Shown here piece after piece: positions 43,727-52,652 of a stretch of DNA of 64,000 nt (positions within the stretch are counted from its first letter, which is position 1; each line of letters opens with the position of its first letter). The stretch lies in contig CAZRVN010000003.1 of the NCBI GenBank assembly GCA_964603595.1, positions 1 through 64,000 of the forward strand, given 5' to 3'. A program made the translations under genes and the position numbers. Under the pieces are notes generated by a model, which saw only the letters and a list, made by a program, of their open reading frames with translations, searched no databases and was not told the origin of the DNA. The stretch is from JAQVEM01 sp964603595. Its GTDB lineage: Bacteria > Actinomycetota > Humimicrobiia > Humimicrobiales > Humimicrobiaceae.

Positions 43727-45805
43727 TTGAAACTGATTATAAGCGAAAAAGAAATAGCTGCCAGAAGGATTGCAAAAATACTGGCAGGAAATGGCGTGGC
43801 AGAGGAAAAAGTATATGGGATCCCTGTCTATCATTTTAATTTTAATAGTGAAGAATATAAGGTGATTGGCCTAAAGGGCCATATAATGAAGGTAGATTAC
43901 CCGAAGGAATATGCAAACTGGTTTAAGGTAGACCCTGTTGAACTTATTGATGCTGAGATAGAAAAGATTCCTTCACAAAAGAAGATAATTCAGGCGCTTA
44001 AAAAGGTTTCAAGTGATGCTGATGAGATTATAGTTGCTACAGACTATGATAGGGAAGGAGAGCTCATTGGCTATGACGCAGTACAGATTGTTAAGGAAAA
44101 TAAGCATGATATAAATGCAACAGCTAAAAGGGCAAAATTTTCATCGATTACTCCCTGGGATATAGATAGGGCATTTTCAAAGCCGGGTAAGATTGATCTA
44201 AACCTTGCTTTTGCCGGAAGAGCAAGGCAGGATATAGACCTGGTATGGGGAGCTACATTAACCCGGTTTATATCTCTTGCCACTTTTCAGGTCAAGGATA
44301 AGTTCCTATCAGTGGGAAGGGTACAGACTCCTACCTTAACGCTTATTGTTGATAAAGAATTAGAGATAAAATCATTTATTCCAACTCCTTATTGGACTAT
44401 AAATGTAAAACTTATGACTGATACAGGTGAGGAATTTGAAGCCGGTCATAAGAAAAAAAGATTCTTAAAGAAAGAAGATGCAAGAGCTGCTTTCTCCAGA
44501 CTTGGTGGTAGAGGGAAAGTAATTAAGATAAAAGAGAATATCAAAAATGTTAGACCTCCATCTCCTTTTAACACCACTGCACTTATAATTAGCGGCAGTT
44601 TAATGGGTTTCTCTGCATCAAAAACTATAAATATTGCAGAGCGCCTGTATATGAATGGTTATATAAGCTATCCCAGAACTGATAATACGGTTTATTCCTC
44701 CTCTCTAAATCTTAAGGAAATTGTTAAAATAATCGGTACGTTGGTAGAATACAGGCATATATCTGAAAAAGTACTTGCTCAAGAAAAAATAATAGCAAGC
44801 CGCGGTAAAAAAAGGTCAACTGACCACCCGCCAATTCATCCTACATCTGCTGCAGATAAAAATAAACTGGGTAGTGATGAATGGAGAATTTATGATTTAA
44901 TTGCAAGAAGATTCTTGTGTACTTTAATGCCTGCGGCAAAGGTAAAGAATATAAATGCATATATTGATATAAATGGAGAAGCTTTTATTGCTAACGGTTC
45001 TAATATGATGGAAGCCAGCTGGATTGAATTTTATCCATATTATAAGCATAAAGATGTTTTTATTCCCGGCCTAAAAGAAAATCAAATATTGGCGGTTAAA
45101 TCAAAAGATTTGCTGGATAAAGAGACAAGGCCTCCCCTGAGGTACACACAAGGAAAGCTGGTAGAAAAAATGGAAGAGCTGGGCCTGGGAACAAAAGCAA
45201 CCCGCCATACAATTATACAGAACTTAATTTACAGGGGTTATATAAATGGGAACCCTCTGTGTCCCACCGAAAAAGCTATTGCTGTGGTGAAGATGCTTAA
45301 AAAACATGCCGAGAAAATATCTTCCCCGGATATGACCTCTGAGCTGGAAATGTATATGGATGGCATCGTGAGTGGGGATGAGACAAAAGAGGATGTTGTA
45401 AATAGGTCAAGGAAGATGTTAAAAGAGGTTATGGTTAATCTTCAAAACGGAAAGGATGAAATATCCCGGGAGATAAAGAAAGGAATAAGGAAAGATTTAA
45501 TAATAGGTAAATGCACCGATGGAAATTGCAATGGCAATTTGATTGTTAGAACTTCAAGGAAAACAAAAAAGAGATTCATAGGCTGCAGTGCCTATCCGGA
45601 GTGCAGCATTACATTTCCTCTTCCCCAGAAAGGTCTCCTGGTTATAACAAAAGAAATTTGCAAGTATTGCAATTGCCCCATAGTAAAAATTATAAATAAG
45701 GGAAGGAAACCCTGGAATTTATGTATAAACCCGGATTGTCCCGGAAAAGATGAAAAGTATAAAAATTACAAAAATAACAAAAGAGGTAAGAAAGCTTCTG
45801 ATTAA
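43727..45805 (+). CDS. topA: DNA topoisomerase I, archaeal type
   Basis: Type IA topoisomerase, 692 residues. The N-terminus LIISEKEIAARRIAKILAG and the TOPRIM acidic residues ATDYDREGELIGYD (D106, D108, E110) match the archaeal Topo I family rather than bacterial TopA, which starts LVIVESPAKAKTI. The catalytic Tyr is in NGYISYPRTDNT (about residue 315), and LGTKATRHTII follows. Two C-terminal zinc-finger modules are visible from about residue 590 (CTDGNC/CSAYPEC and CKYC/CINPDC). TTG start. It overlaps the downstream fumarase gene by 56 bases. Its presence in a bacterium suggests transfer from an archaeal-like source. Confidence 0.9.
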   Translation: MKLIISEKEIAARRIAKILAGNGVAEEKVYGIPVYHFNFNSEEYKVIGLKGHIMKVDYPKEYANWFKVDPVELIDAEIEKIPSQKKIIQALKKVSSDADEIIVATDYDREGELIGYDAVQIVKENKHDINATAKRAKFSSITPWDIDRAFSKPGKIDLNLAFAGRARQDIDLVWGATLTRFISLATFQVKDKFLSVGRVQTPTLTLIVDKELEIKSFIPTPYWTINVKLMTDTGEEFEAGHKKKRFLKKEDARAAFSRLGGRGKVIKIKENIKNVRPPSPFNTTALIISGSLMGFSASKTINIAERLYMNGYISYPRTDNTVYSSSLNLKEIVKIIGTLVEYRHISEKVLAQEKIIASRGKKRSTDHPPIHPTSAADKNKLGSDEWRIYDLIARRFLCTLMPAAKVKNINAYIDINGEAFIANGSNMMEASWIEFYPYYKHKDVFIPGLKENQILAVKSKDLLDKETRPPLRYTQGKLVEKMEELGLGTKATRHTIIQNLIYRGYINGNPLCPTEKAIAVVKMLKKHAEKISSPDMTSELEMYMDGIVSGDETKEDVVNRSRKMLKEVMVNLQNGKDEISREIKKGIRKDLIIGKCTDGNCNGNLIVRTSRKTKKRFIGCSAYPECSITFPLPQKGLLVITKEICKYCNCPIVKIINKGRKPWNLCINPDCPGKDEKYKNYKNNKRGKKASD

Positions 45806-46607
45806 AGCAAGCTTTAATCTCCCTTTTGATATTAAAGAAGCCGTAGAGCTTGCTATAAGCAGGGAGCCCAGCAAGAGAGCAAAAAACATTTTAAAGCTTA
45901 TTTTAAAGAATGAGAAAATTGCCAGTAAGCAGAAACTTCCCCTCTGTCAGGATTGCGGGCTGGTCTATATTGATATTGATATTGGTAGTGATGTTAGTAT
46001 AGAAAAAGCCGGAGAATTAAATGAGCTGATAAATAAAACAGTTGCAGATACTTATAATAAAAACTATTTGAGAAAATCAGTTATTACTGACCCGTTATAT
46101 GAAAGAAAAAATACTTCAGATAATACTCCTGCAATAATCCATACCTATTTTACCCGGGAAACCGGTATTCACATTAAATTATATTTAAAAGGAGGAGGAA
46201 GTGAGAACTGCTCCATTCTTTGTATGCTTGACCCTTCAGTTGGAGAGGATGAAATTATAGAGCTTGTAGTGGATCGGGTTAGGGAAAAGGTTACAAAGTG
46301 CTGCCCGCCAGTAATACTGGGTATTGGAATTGGCGGCTCATCTTCCGAAGTAACACAACTGGCAAGGATTGCAAGTTTCAGGAATCTAAGGAAGAGGAAT
46401 TCTGATAAAAAGTATGAAGAATTAGAAGACAAGATACTGGAAGCTGTAAATAAAACGGGAATAGGCCCCCAGGGGCTGGGTGGAGAAACAACAGCCCTGG
46501 CCTGCAATATAGAATATGCTCCCTGTCACATGGCGACCTTTCCCCTGGCAATTTTTATGGGCTGTCATTCAATGCGCAGGGCAGACTCAAAAATATCCCC
46601 GCCGTAA
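45750..46607 (+). CDS. fumA: Class I fumarate hydratase, alpha subunit
   Basis: N-terminal half of the 4Fe-4S hydro-lyase that interconverts fumarate and malate; tartrate dehydratase has the same fold. 285 residues. Cluster-type cysteines: LPLCQDCG (66-69), KCCPPVILGIGIGGSS and the YAPCHMATFPLAIFMGCHSMRRA end. The usual CQDTG is CQDCG. The start overlaps topA by 56 bases; no later start codon preserves the family N-terminus. The 3' end overlaps the beta subunit gene on the other strand by 43 bases. Fumarase against tartrate dehydratase cannot be decided from sequence alone. Confidence 0.92.
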   Translation: MKSIKITKITKEVRKLLIKASFNLPFDIKEAVELAISREPSKRAKNILKLILKNEKIASKQKLPLCQDCGLVYIDIDIGSDVSIEKAGELNELINKTVADTYNKNYLRKSVITDPLYERKNTSDNTPAIIHTYFTRETGIHIKLYLKGGGSENCSILCMLDPSVGEDEIIELVVDRVREKVTKCCPPVILGIGIGGSSSEVTQLARIASFRNLRKRNSDKKYEELEDKILEAVNKTGIGPQGLGGETTALACNIEYAPCHMATFPLAIFMGCHSMRRADSKISPP

Positions 46608-47116
46608 ATATCATAAGCTACAAATAAGGGAAAGTTTGATACCTCAATCTCAAAAACCGCCTCGGCTCCAAGGTCATTATAGGCGACGGTCTTTATATTT
46701 TTAACTTTTGTGGAAAGATATGCGGCAATTCCGCCAATTGTTAGAAAATAAACAGATTTATATTTTTTTAAAAGACATTTTAAATTATCACTTCTCCTGC
46801 CTTTTCCTATTGTTGCTTTAAGCCCCTTCTTTAAAAGTGGTTCTGTCAGATTGTCCATTCTTGCACTGGTAGTAGGTCCTATGCTTCCGCTTTTTTTCCC
46901 GGGAGGTGCAGGCGATGGGCCCACATAAAATATGGTACTGTTTTTTAAATCAACGGGCAGATTTTCATGCGAGGCAATACTTTTAACAAATCTTTTATGA
47001 GCTGCATCCCTGGCACCAAGTATTGTACCATTTAAATAAACTGTGTCCCCTGCTTTTAAATTTTTAATTTTTTCTTCTGTGAGAGGCGTAGATAATTTAA
47101 AAGTATTGCTTTTCAT
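46565..47116 (-). CDS. fumB: Class I fumarate hydratase, beta subunit
   Basis: C-terminal half of the enzyme, 183 residues on the minus strand. Family motifs are LKAGDTVYLNGTILGARDAAHKR, YVGPSPAPPG, GSIGPTTSARMD and the GKGRR / GGIAAYLS segments; the swivel domain carries the catalytic residues. The frame is complete, so both subunits should be made, but from opposite strands. It follows the lipoprotein gene at 47149 by 32 bases and is probably transcribed with it. In most genomes alpha and beta are adjacent and co-oriented, or fused. Confidence 0.93.
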   Translation of the reverse strand: MKSNTFKLSTPLTEEKIKNLKAGDTVYLNGTILGARDAAHKRFVKSIASHENLPVDLKNSTIFYVGPSPAPPGKKSGSIGPTTSARMDNLTEPLLKKGLKATIGKGRRSDNLKCLLKKYKSVYFLTIGGIAAYLSTKVKNIKTVAYNDLGAEAVFEIEVSNFPLFVAYDIYGGDIFESALRIE

Positions 47117-47148
47117 TTCTGTCCTATGCCTGTTAATTTTCGGTATTG

Positions 47149-47988
47149 TTAATCATCATCATTGCTAAAATACCTGTCTTTTTTAAAATAATTATCATAA
47201 GAATAATAAGATTTCCTCTGAGAAGTCTGCCTTTTGCCCCTTCTTGAGCTGAATACTATTATAAAAATTATAAATATTATAAATAGAACTATAATGCCCA
47301 GAATTACAATTAAAAAGTAAGTAAGAAACTTGGTTTTCTGGCCCTGTATATTTATTTTTTTTTCATCACCATATTTTATATTCCATATGGCAATATTATT
47401 GTCTCCTATAACATCCGCATTATTCCTGGTTATTTTTACCGGGAACTTTACCTGGTAAGTTATATTCAAAATTTCGCTATCTGCACTGGTTAGGTCGGCT
47501 ATTTTTTTATAGTCGGAATTTGTATCCGAGGAGGCAAGCAGTGTATCATCTATTTTCATGTCCACATAGTCTTCGAAAAAATATTCACTATAAAAAAAGT
47601 AATCATCTTTCTTAAGTCTGGCAAGGAATCTTTCCGGCGGGGTTTCGGATAAATTGTCTATAGAAACATGCTGGAGAAAATTTACATCGTCAAAACTAAT
47701 TGTGGATGTGAAATGTGTATATTCACCTTCTTCAAATACATCCTGCTCTCCTTCCTGCATGTTTTCAAGTATCTTATCGTAAAGAGACTGATTCTGTTCC
47801 AGAATAACTTCACTATTTTGTAAATATTCCGTTTTTACGGCAATATCAATTGTTCTTGTTCCGGAGTAATCGGTATTTATCTCGGTAAAAATATCTATTA
47901 TTGTAGGGTCGCAGGAAGAAATAAAGGGCAGCAGGAAGCTAAATAAGATAAATATTACTAAAATTTTTAAGTAGCTTAATTTTGTCAT
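47149..47988 (-). CDS. Predicted lipoprotein with C-terminal membrane helix
   Basis: 279 residues. Signal peptide with lipobox ISSC (Cys near residue 26). A beta-rich acidic domain follows (FTEINTDYSGTRTIDIAVKTE and others), then one strongly hydrophobic helix at about 228-250 and a short tail rich in Arg, Ser, Tyr and Asp. The double anchoring (lipid plus helix) resembles DUF3153-like envelope proteins, but I cannot name it. Likely first gene of a unit with the fumarase beta subunit, an odd pairing. Confidence 0.6.
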   Translation of the reverse strand: MTKLSYLKILVIFILFSFLLPFISSCDPTIIDIFTEINTDYSGTRTIDIAVKTEYLQNSEVILEQNQSLYDKILENMQEGEQDVFEEGEYTHFTSTISFDDVNFLQHVSIDNLSETPPERFLARLKKDDYFFYSEYFFEDYVDMKIDDTLLASSDTNSDYKKIADLTSADSEILNITYQVKFPVKITRNNADVIGDNNIAIWNIKYGDEKKINIQGQKTKFLTYFLIVILGIIVLFIIFIIFIIVFSSRRGKRQTSQRKSYYSYDNYFKKDRYFSNDDD

Positions 47989-48066
47989 GGCGTTTCTGCT
48001 ATATTAATAGATAATTTTAGCATATTGAATATTAATGTTGTATAAGAAAATATCAGTTTAATAAAA

Positions 48067-48108
48067 AGATTATCCCGGCTAATATAAATTTATAAGACGG
48101 GATTATCT
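48067..48108. promoter_or_regulatory. Inverted repeat in the 356-base gap before the activase
   Basis: AGATTATCCCG (48067-48077) and CGGGATTATCT (48098-48108) pair at ten of eleven positions with a 20-base loop. The gap 47989-48344 separates divergent genes and has no reading frame I can support; otherwise it is AT-rich. The repeat may be a regulator site for either gene, or a structured leader. Confidence 0.4.
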
Positions 48109-48344
48109 GAATTTAGTCTTTCCTTTTTAAGATATTTAAATAAGTTACTAATTTTAGTACTATAAAAAAAATAGAAACTAAAATAGGTTTATTGTCGTTT
48201 ATAATTAATGTGTTTCTATATTTAATTAATGGCTTTGTCTTATTTGTATCTGGCAGGATATATGGTAAGTTAATTTTTAAGTGATAGGCTTCTTAAATTT
48301 ATGCGATATTAAAAATTAATTAGGGAAGGATAAGTGGATAACTG

Positions 48345-51300
48345 GTGGATTTATATATTGGATATGATATAGGGTCAATAAGTGTCAACAGGGCAATTAT
48401 TAATAATAAAAGAGAGATAATAGAAGTTCTTCCATATACAAGACACTTTGGTGAGCCGATAAAATCAATAAAAAAAGATATAGAGAGTATATCTCAAAGT
48501 GTTTACCGGGATAAGATAAGTGGTGTAGGTATTACAGGTTCAGGTGGAAAAGAGATTGCCAGGGTACTTGGTTTTAAATTTGTTAACGAAATAGAAGCAA
48601 TAATCAATGCTATAAAGTTTTTGCACGGGGATGCTAAAACAGTTATAGAAATCGGTGGGCAGGATTCTAAGTTCATCGACCTTGTTTATGGCGATTATGC
48701 TATGAATGAGCTCTGCGCAGCAGGAACAGGGTCTTTTATTGACCAGCAGGCCTCAAGGTTTGGATTGACTATAGAAGATTTTGCCCGGATAGCATTAAAA
48801 TCAAAAAATCCTTCAACTATTGCCGGAAGATGCAGCGTTTTTGCAAAATCAGATATGATACATCTACAGCAGGAAGCGGCAAGCGACGAGGATATAATCC
48901 TGGGTCTTTGTTACGCAATGGCCAGGAGTTTTAAATCAGGTATTGCCAAAGGGAAAAAGTTTATACCCCCCATAGTTTTCTGCGGAGGGGTATCTTTTAA
49001 CAAGGCAATTATCAAAGCATTTGAGGATGTACTGGAAGAAAAATTAATAATACCGCAGCACAGAGCGTCTACAGGTGCCATAGGTGCGTCTTTAAGTATA
49101 ATGTCAAGAGAAACGAAGGCAAAAGTTGATATTTCAAAGTTAGCAGGTAAACTTGATGAATATCTTAAGAATTTTAAATACGAGAGGGAATCATTCGAAC
49201 CGCTTACCATGATCGAGCGAAATTTACCACACGGGAAAGTAAATAAATATAATTTTCCCGGGGGAAAAGTTGATGCATATATTGGCATTGATGTTGGTTC
49301 TATAAGCACTAATGTGGTGGCCATAGATAAGGAAAAAAGACTAATAGAGAAAGTCTATTTAAGAACAGCAGGAAGGCCGATAGAAGCAGTGCGGAAAGGC
49401 GTTGAAATAATAAATAATAAAGTGGGAGATAAAATTAACGTTAAAGGTGCGGGAACTACCGGCTCGGGTAGGTATTTAATAGGTGATTTTGTAGGTGCTG
49501 ATGTGGTGATAAATGAAATATCTGCCCAGGCAAAAGCAGCTGCAGATATAGATAGTTCGGTTGACACGATTTTTGAAATTGGTGGCCAGGATTCAAAGTT
49601 TATATCACTGGGGGATGGAGTAGTGATTGACTTTGAGATGAACAAGGTTTGTGCAGCCGGAACAGGTTCATTTCTGGAAGAACAGGCCGAAAGATTTGAT
49701 ATAAAAATTGAAGATTTTGGTGATATTGCACTGAAAGCAAAAAAACCTTTAAATCTTGGAGAGCGATGCACTGTTTTTATGGAAACCAATGTCCAGTATC
49801 ATTATCAAAAGGGGGCAAGCATAGAAGATTTACTTGCAGGCCTCGCATACTCCATTGTAATGAATTATATAAATGGGGTGGTCGGAAGAAAAAAGATAGG
49901 TGAAAAGATTTTCTTTCAGGGAGCAGTTGCCTATAATAAGGCAGTTGTAGCTGCTTTCAGAAATTATCTTGGCAAAGAAATAACCGTCCCAGAAAACCAT
50001 GAAGTAACAGGGTCAATCGGTACCGCAATCACGGTTCTGGAAAACCCTCCCATAAAGACAAAATTCAGGGGATTTGAAAATATATCAAAGGTTAGCTATG
50101 AACACAGCTCTTTTATATGTAATGGTTGTCCAAACAGTTGTGAAATAAAAAAGGTCTCCATAAAAGGCCAGCCCCCGTTATTTTATGGAGGCAGATGTGA
50201 AAGATACGAAAAAGGGAAACATAAGAGAAAGGATATAGTTGACTACTTTGAAGAGCGTGAAAAATTTCTTTTAAATTCATACAGGCCCAGTGATAATAAA
50301 GGGGCGGAAAAAGTCGGTATTCCTTTTTCTATGCTTACTCACGAACTATACCCATTCTGGAACGCATTCTTTTCAGAACTTGGATTTGATTTTGTATTAT
50401 CGGATAAGACAAATAAGAAAATAATTAACGATGGTCTTCAGCACTCGGTAACTGAAACATGTTTTCCTATGAAAACCATGCTGGGCCATGTGCAGAACCT
50501 TTTGGAAAAAGGAGTGGACTATTTATTTTTACCCACAACCAGGGATATGCCTACCAAAGATAATAATATTAAGGGCGAAAGAACCGGAAGCTATCCCTGT
50601 CCTTTTATCCAGGCCGCATGGTCAATTGTTAAGTCTGCTATTGACACGGGAGATGTCAAAATAATTTCTCCCATACTTAATTTTAGTTTTAATGAGTATA
50701 TAAGGGAAAAACAGCTTACAAAAATAGCAAGAGAGCTTGGCAGCAATAAGAAAGATATAAAAAGAGCAATAGATGAGGCCTATGCTGCCCAGAGTAGATT
50801 TTACAGGTCTATTAGAAATAGGGGAAAAGAAATACTGGATGGTCTGGATGATGACGAAGTTGTAATGGTAATAACCAGCAGGTCATATAATAGCTGTGAC
50901 AGGGTTATTAGTATGGATGTTCCAAAAAAATTAAGAGAACTTGGCTTTAAGGTAATTCCTCTTGATTACCTGCCTGTGGATTCTGTTGACCTCTCAAAAA
51001 AATGGCCAAACCTCTACTGGGAATTTGGGGACAGGATTATGAGTGGTGCGAAGATAATAAATAATGACAGAAGACTTTATGCTGTTTATATTACCAACTT
51101 TGGATGTGGACCTGACTCTTTTATAATCCAATACTTTGAGAGGGAGATGAAAAAGCCCTTTTTAAAACTGGAGGTAGATGAGCACTCTGCAGGCGCAGGA
51201 GTTATAACCCGCTGTGAGGCATTTGTAGATTCCCTGATGAATGTGAAGGATAAAAAAGAGTTTTTACCCAAAAAGATAAAAGAAGATGAAAAAGAAACTG

Positions 51301-52652
51301 TATTTAAGAAAAGTGCAGGCAGAAAAATATATATCCCCTATATGGGTGATGGCGCTATTGCTTTAAAGCATGCTTTCAGGTCAGCGGGTATCGATGCTGA
51401 AATGTTGTATTCTGATGATGAAACGCTTAAGTACGGTAGAAAATATACGTTGGGAAAGGAATGCTATCCTTTTATCATAACCACAGGGGATATTATAAAA
51501 ACTTTAAAACATAATGACCCTAAAAAGTCGGCATTCCTGATGGCTCAGACATATGGACCATGCCGATTTGGGCAGTATAATACAATGCAGAAAATAATAA
51601 TTAAAGAGCTGGGTTACGGGGATGTGCCCATAATCGCACCCGGTGCGCCTGAAGGCAATCAGTTTTACAGGGAATATGATATGGAAGGCCACAGGGGAAT
51701 TATACTGGTTTTAAAGGCAATGTTTGGTATCTTTACTATAGATTACCTTAATAAAATGTTAAGGAAAACAAGACCTTATGAGATTGAAGATGGAAAGACA
51801 AATGAAGTTTACCAGAAGTACATAGGAGATGTCTGCAATTCTGTGGAGAATGATTCTGTAGTAAAAGTTTTATATAGGATGACAGATATATTAAAAGAAG
51901 CAAGAGAAGATTTTGAAAATATCCCGCTGAAAAAGATGACCAAACCCCTGATTGGCATTGTGGGGGAAATATTTGTAAGAAATCACACCTATAGCAATAA
52001 TAATATTATAAAAGGTGTAGAAGCAATGGGAGGGGAAGTTGAATTCCCTACGTTTGCAGAATGGCCTTTTCACACTACTGCAACCAGGAAGATAGATATT
52101 TTAACCAAGCAGAATGATCTTTATTATAAAATATTAAAATCGGTCGGGTTTAATGGAAATGGTGATAAAGATAGTAATAATTACAGAAGCCAGCTGCCTG
52201 AACTAACTAAAGATTTTTTAAGAGGGATAAGGTATTATGTTTCTAACAGGTCAATTAATAAATTTTTGCAATATTTTCACCGCAGGCTGGAAAAACCGCT
52301 GGAGGGTTTCTTAAGGCAGGACAGAGAAACTGATATTTATGAAATATGGGATAATGCTGAGCCATATATAGTAAAATGGTTTGGGGAAGCGGCGCTTAGC
52401 ATTGGGAAATCGGTAGACTGGATAAAAAGCGGCGCTGACGGTATTATAAATGTGTTACCTTTTACATGTATCCCGGGGAACCTTGTCAATGCTGTATCAA
52501 AAATGATAAGGGAAGAGTATAAAATACCATGGCTAAATCTTGCTTTTGATGGCCTTGACCAGGGAACTACAGAAACACGGCTGGAAGCTTTTATGTATCA
52601 GGCAAGGCAGTATATGGAGAAAAAAGGTCAGGAATATGGAAAGGAGAAATAA
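48345..52652 (+). CDS. 2-Hydroxyacyl-CoA dehydratase activase-related fusion
   Basis: 1435 residues. Two ASKHA-fold ATPase domains of the BadF/HgdC activase type occur in tandem: residues about 1-270 (YIGYDIGSISVN, GGQDSKFI, CAAGTGSF near 123, RCSVFAKS near 162) and about 305-560 (YIGIDVGSISTN, GGQDSKFI, CAAGTGSF near 435, RCTVFMET near 474). Then a cysteine motif CNGCPNSCEIKK near 591 and a long HgdB/DUF2229-like region (for example GCGPDSFI, AQTYGPCRFGQYN, WLNLAFDGLDQGTTETRLEAF). Activases transfer an electron, driven by ATP, to a radical dehydratase; in HgdC one cluster is shared between two subunits, here the two halves are one chain. GTG start. Substrate unknown. Confidence 0.9.
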   Translation: MDLYIGYDIGSISVNRAIINNKREIIEVLPYTRHFGEPIKSIKKDIESISQSVYRDKISGVGITGSGGKEIARVLGFKFVNEIEAIINAIKFLHGDAKTVIEIGGQDSKFIDLVYGDYAMNELCAAGTGSFIDQQASRFGLTIEDFARIALKSKNPSTIAGRCSVFAKSDMIHLQQEAASDEDIILGLCYAMARSFKSGIAKGKKFIPPIVFCGGVSFNKAIIKAFEDVLEEKLIIPQHRASTGAIGASLSIMSRETKAKVDISKLAGKLDEYLKNFKYERESFEPLTMIERNLPHGKVNKYNFPGGKVDAYIGIDVGSISTNVVAIDKEKRLIEKVYLRTAGRPIEAVRKGVEIINNKVGDKINVKGAGTTGSGRYLIGDFVGADVVINEISAQAKAAADIDSSVDTIFEIGGQDSKFISLGDGVVIDFEMNKVCAAGTGSFLEEQAERFDIKIEDFGDIALKAKKPLNLGERCTVFMETNVQYHYQKGASIEDLLAGLAYSIVMNYINGVVGRKKIGEKIFFQGAVAYNKAVVAAFRNYLGKEITVPENHEVTGSIGTAITVLENPPIKTKFRGFENISKVSYEHSSFICNGCPNSCEIKKVSIKGQPPLFYGGRCERYEKGKHKRKDIVDYFEEREKFLLNSYRPSDNKGAEKVGIPFSMLTHELYPFWNAFFSELGFDFVLSDKTNKKIINDGLQHSVTETCFPMKTMLGHVQNLLEKGVDYLFLPTTRDMPTKDNNIKGERTGSYPCPFIQAAWSIVKSAIDTGDVKIISPILNFSFNEYIREKQLTKIARELGSNKKDIKRAIDEAYAAQSRFYRSIRNRGKEILDGLDDDEVVMVITSRSYNSCDRVISMDVPKKLRELGFKVIPLDYLPVDSVDLSKKWPNLYWEFGDRIMSGAKIINNDRRLYAVYITNFGCGPDSFIIQYFEREMKKPFLKLEVDEHSAGAGVITRCEAFVDSLMNVKDKKEFLPKKIKEDEKETVFKKSAGRKIYIPYMGDGAIALKHAFRSAGIDAEMLYSDDETLKYGRKYTLGKECYPFIITTGDIIKTLKHNDPKKSAFLMAQTYGPCRFGQYNTMQKIIIKELGYGDVPIIAPGAPEGNQFYREYDMEGHRGIILVLKAMFGIFTIDYLNKMLRKTRPYEIEDGKTNEVYQKYIGDVCNSVENDSVVKVLYRMTDILKEAREDFENIPLKKMTKPLIGIVGEIFVRNHTYSNNNIIKGVEAMGGEVEFPTFAEWPFHTTATRKIDILTKQNDLYYKILKSVGFNGNGDKDSNNYRSQLPELTKDFLRGIRYYVSNRSINKFLQYFHRRLEKPLEGFLRQDRETDIYEIWDNAEPYIVKWFGEAALSIGKSVDWIKSGADGIINVLPFTCIPGNLVNAVSKMIREEYKIPWLNLAFDGLDQGTTETRLEAFMYQARQYMEKKGQEYGKEK

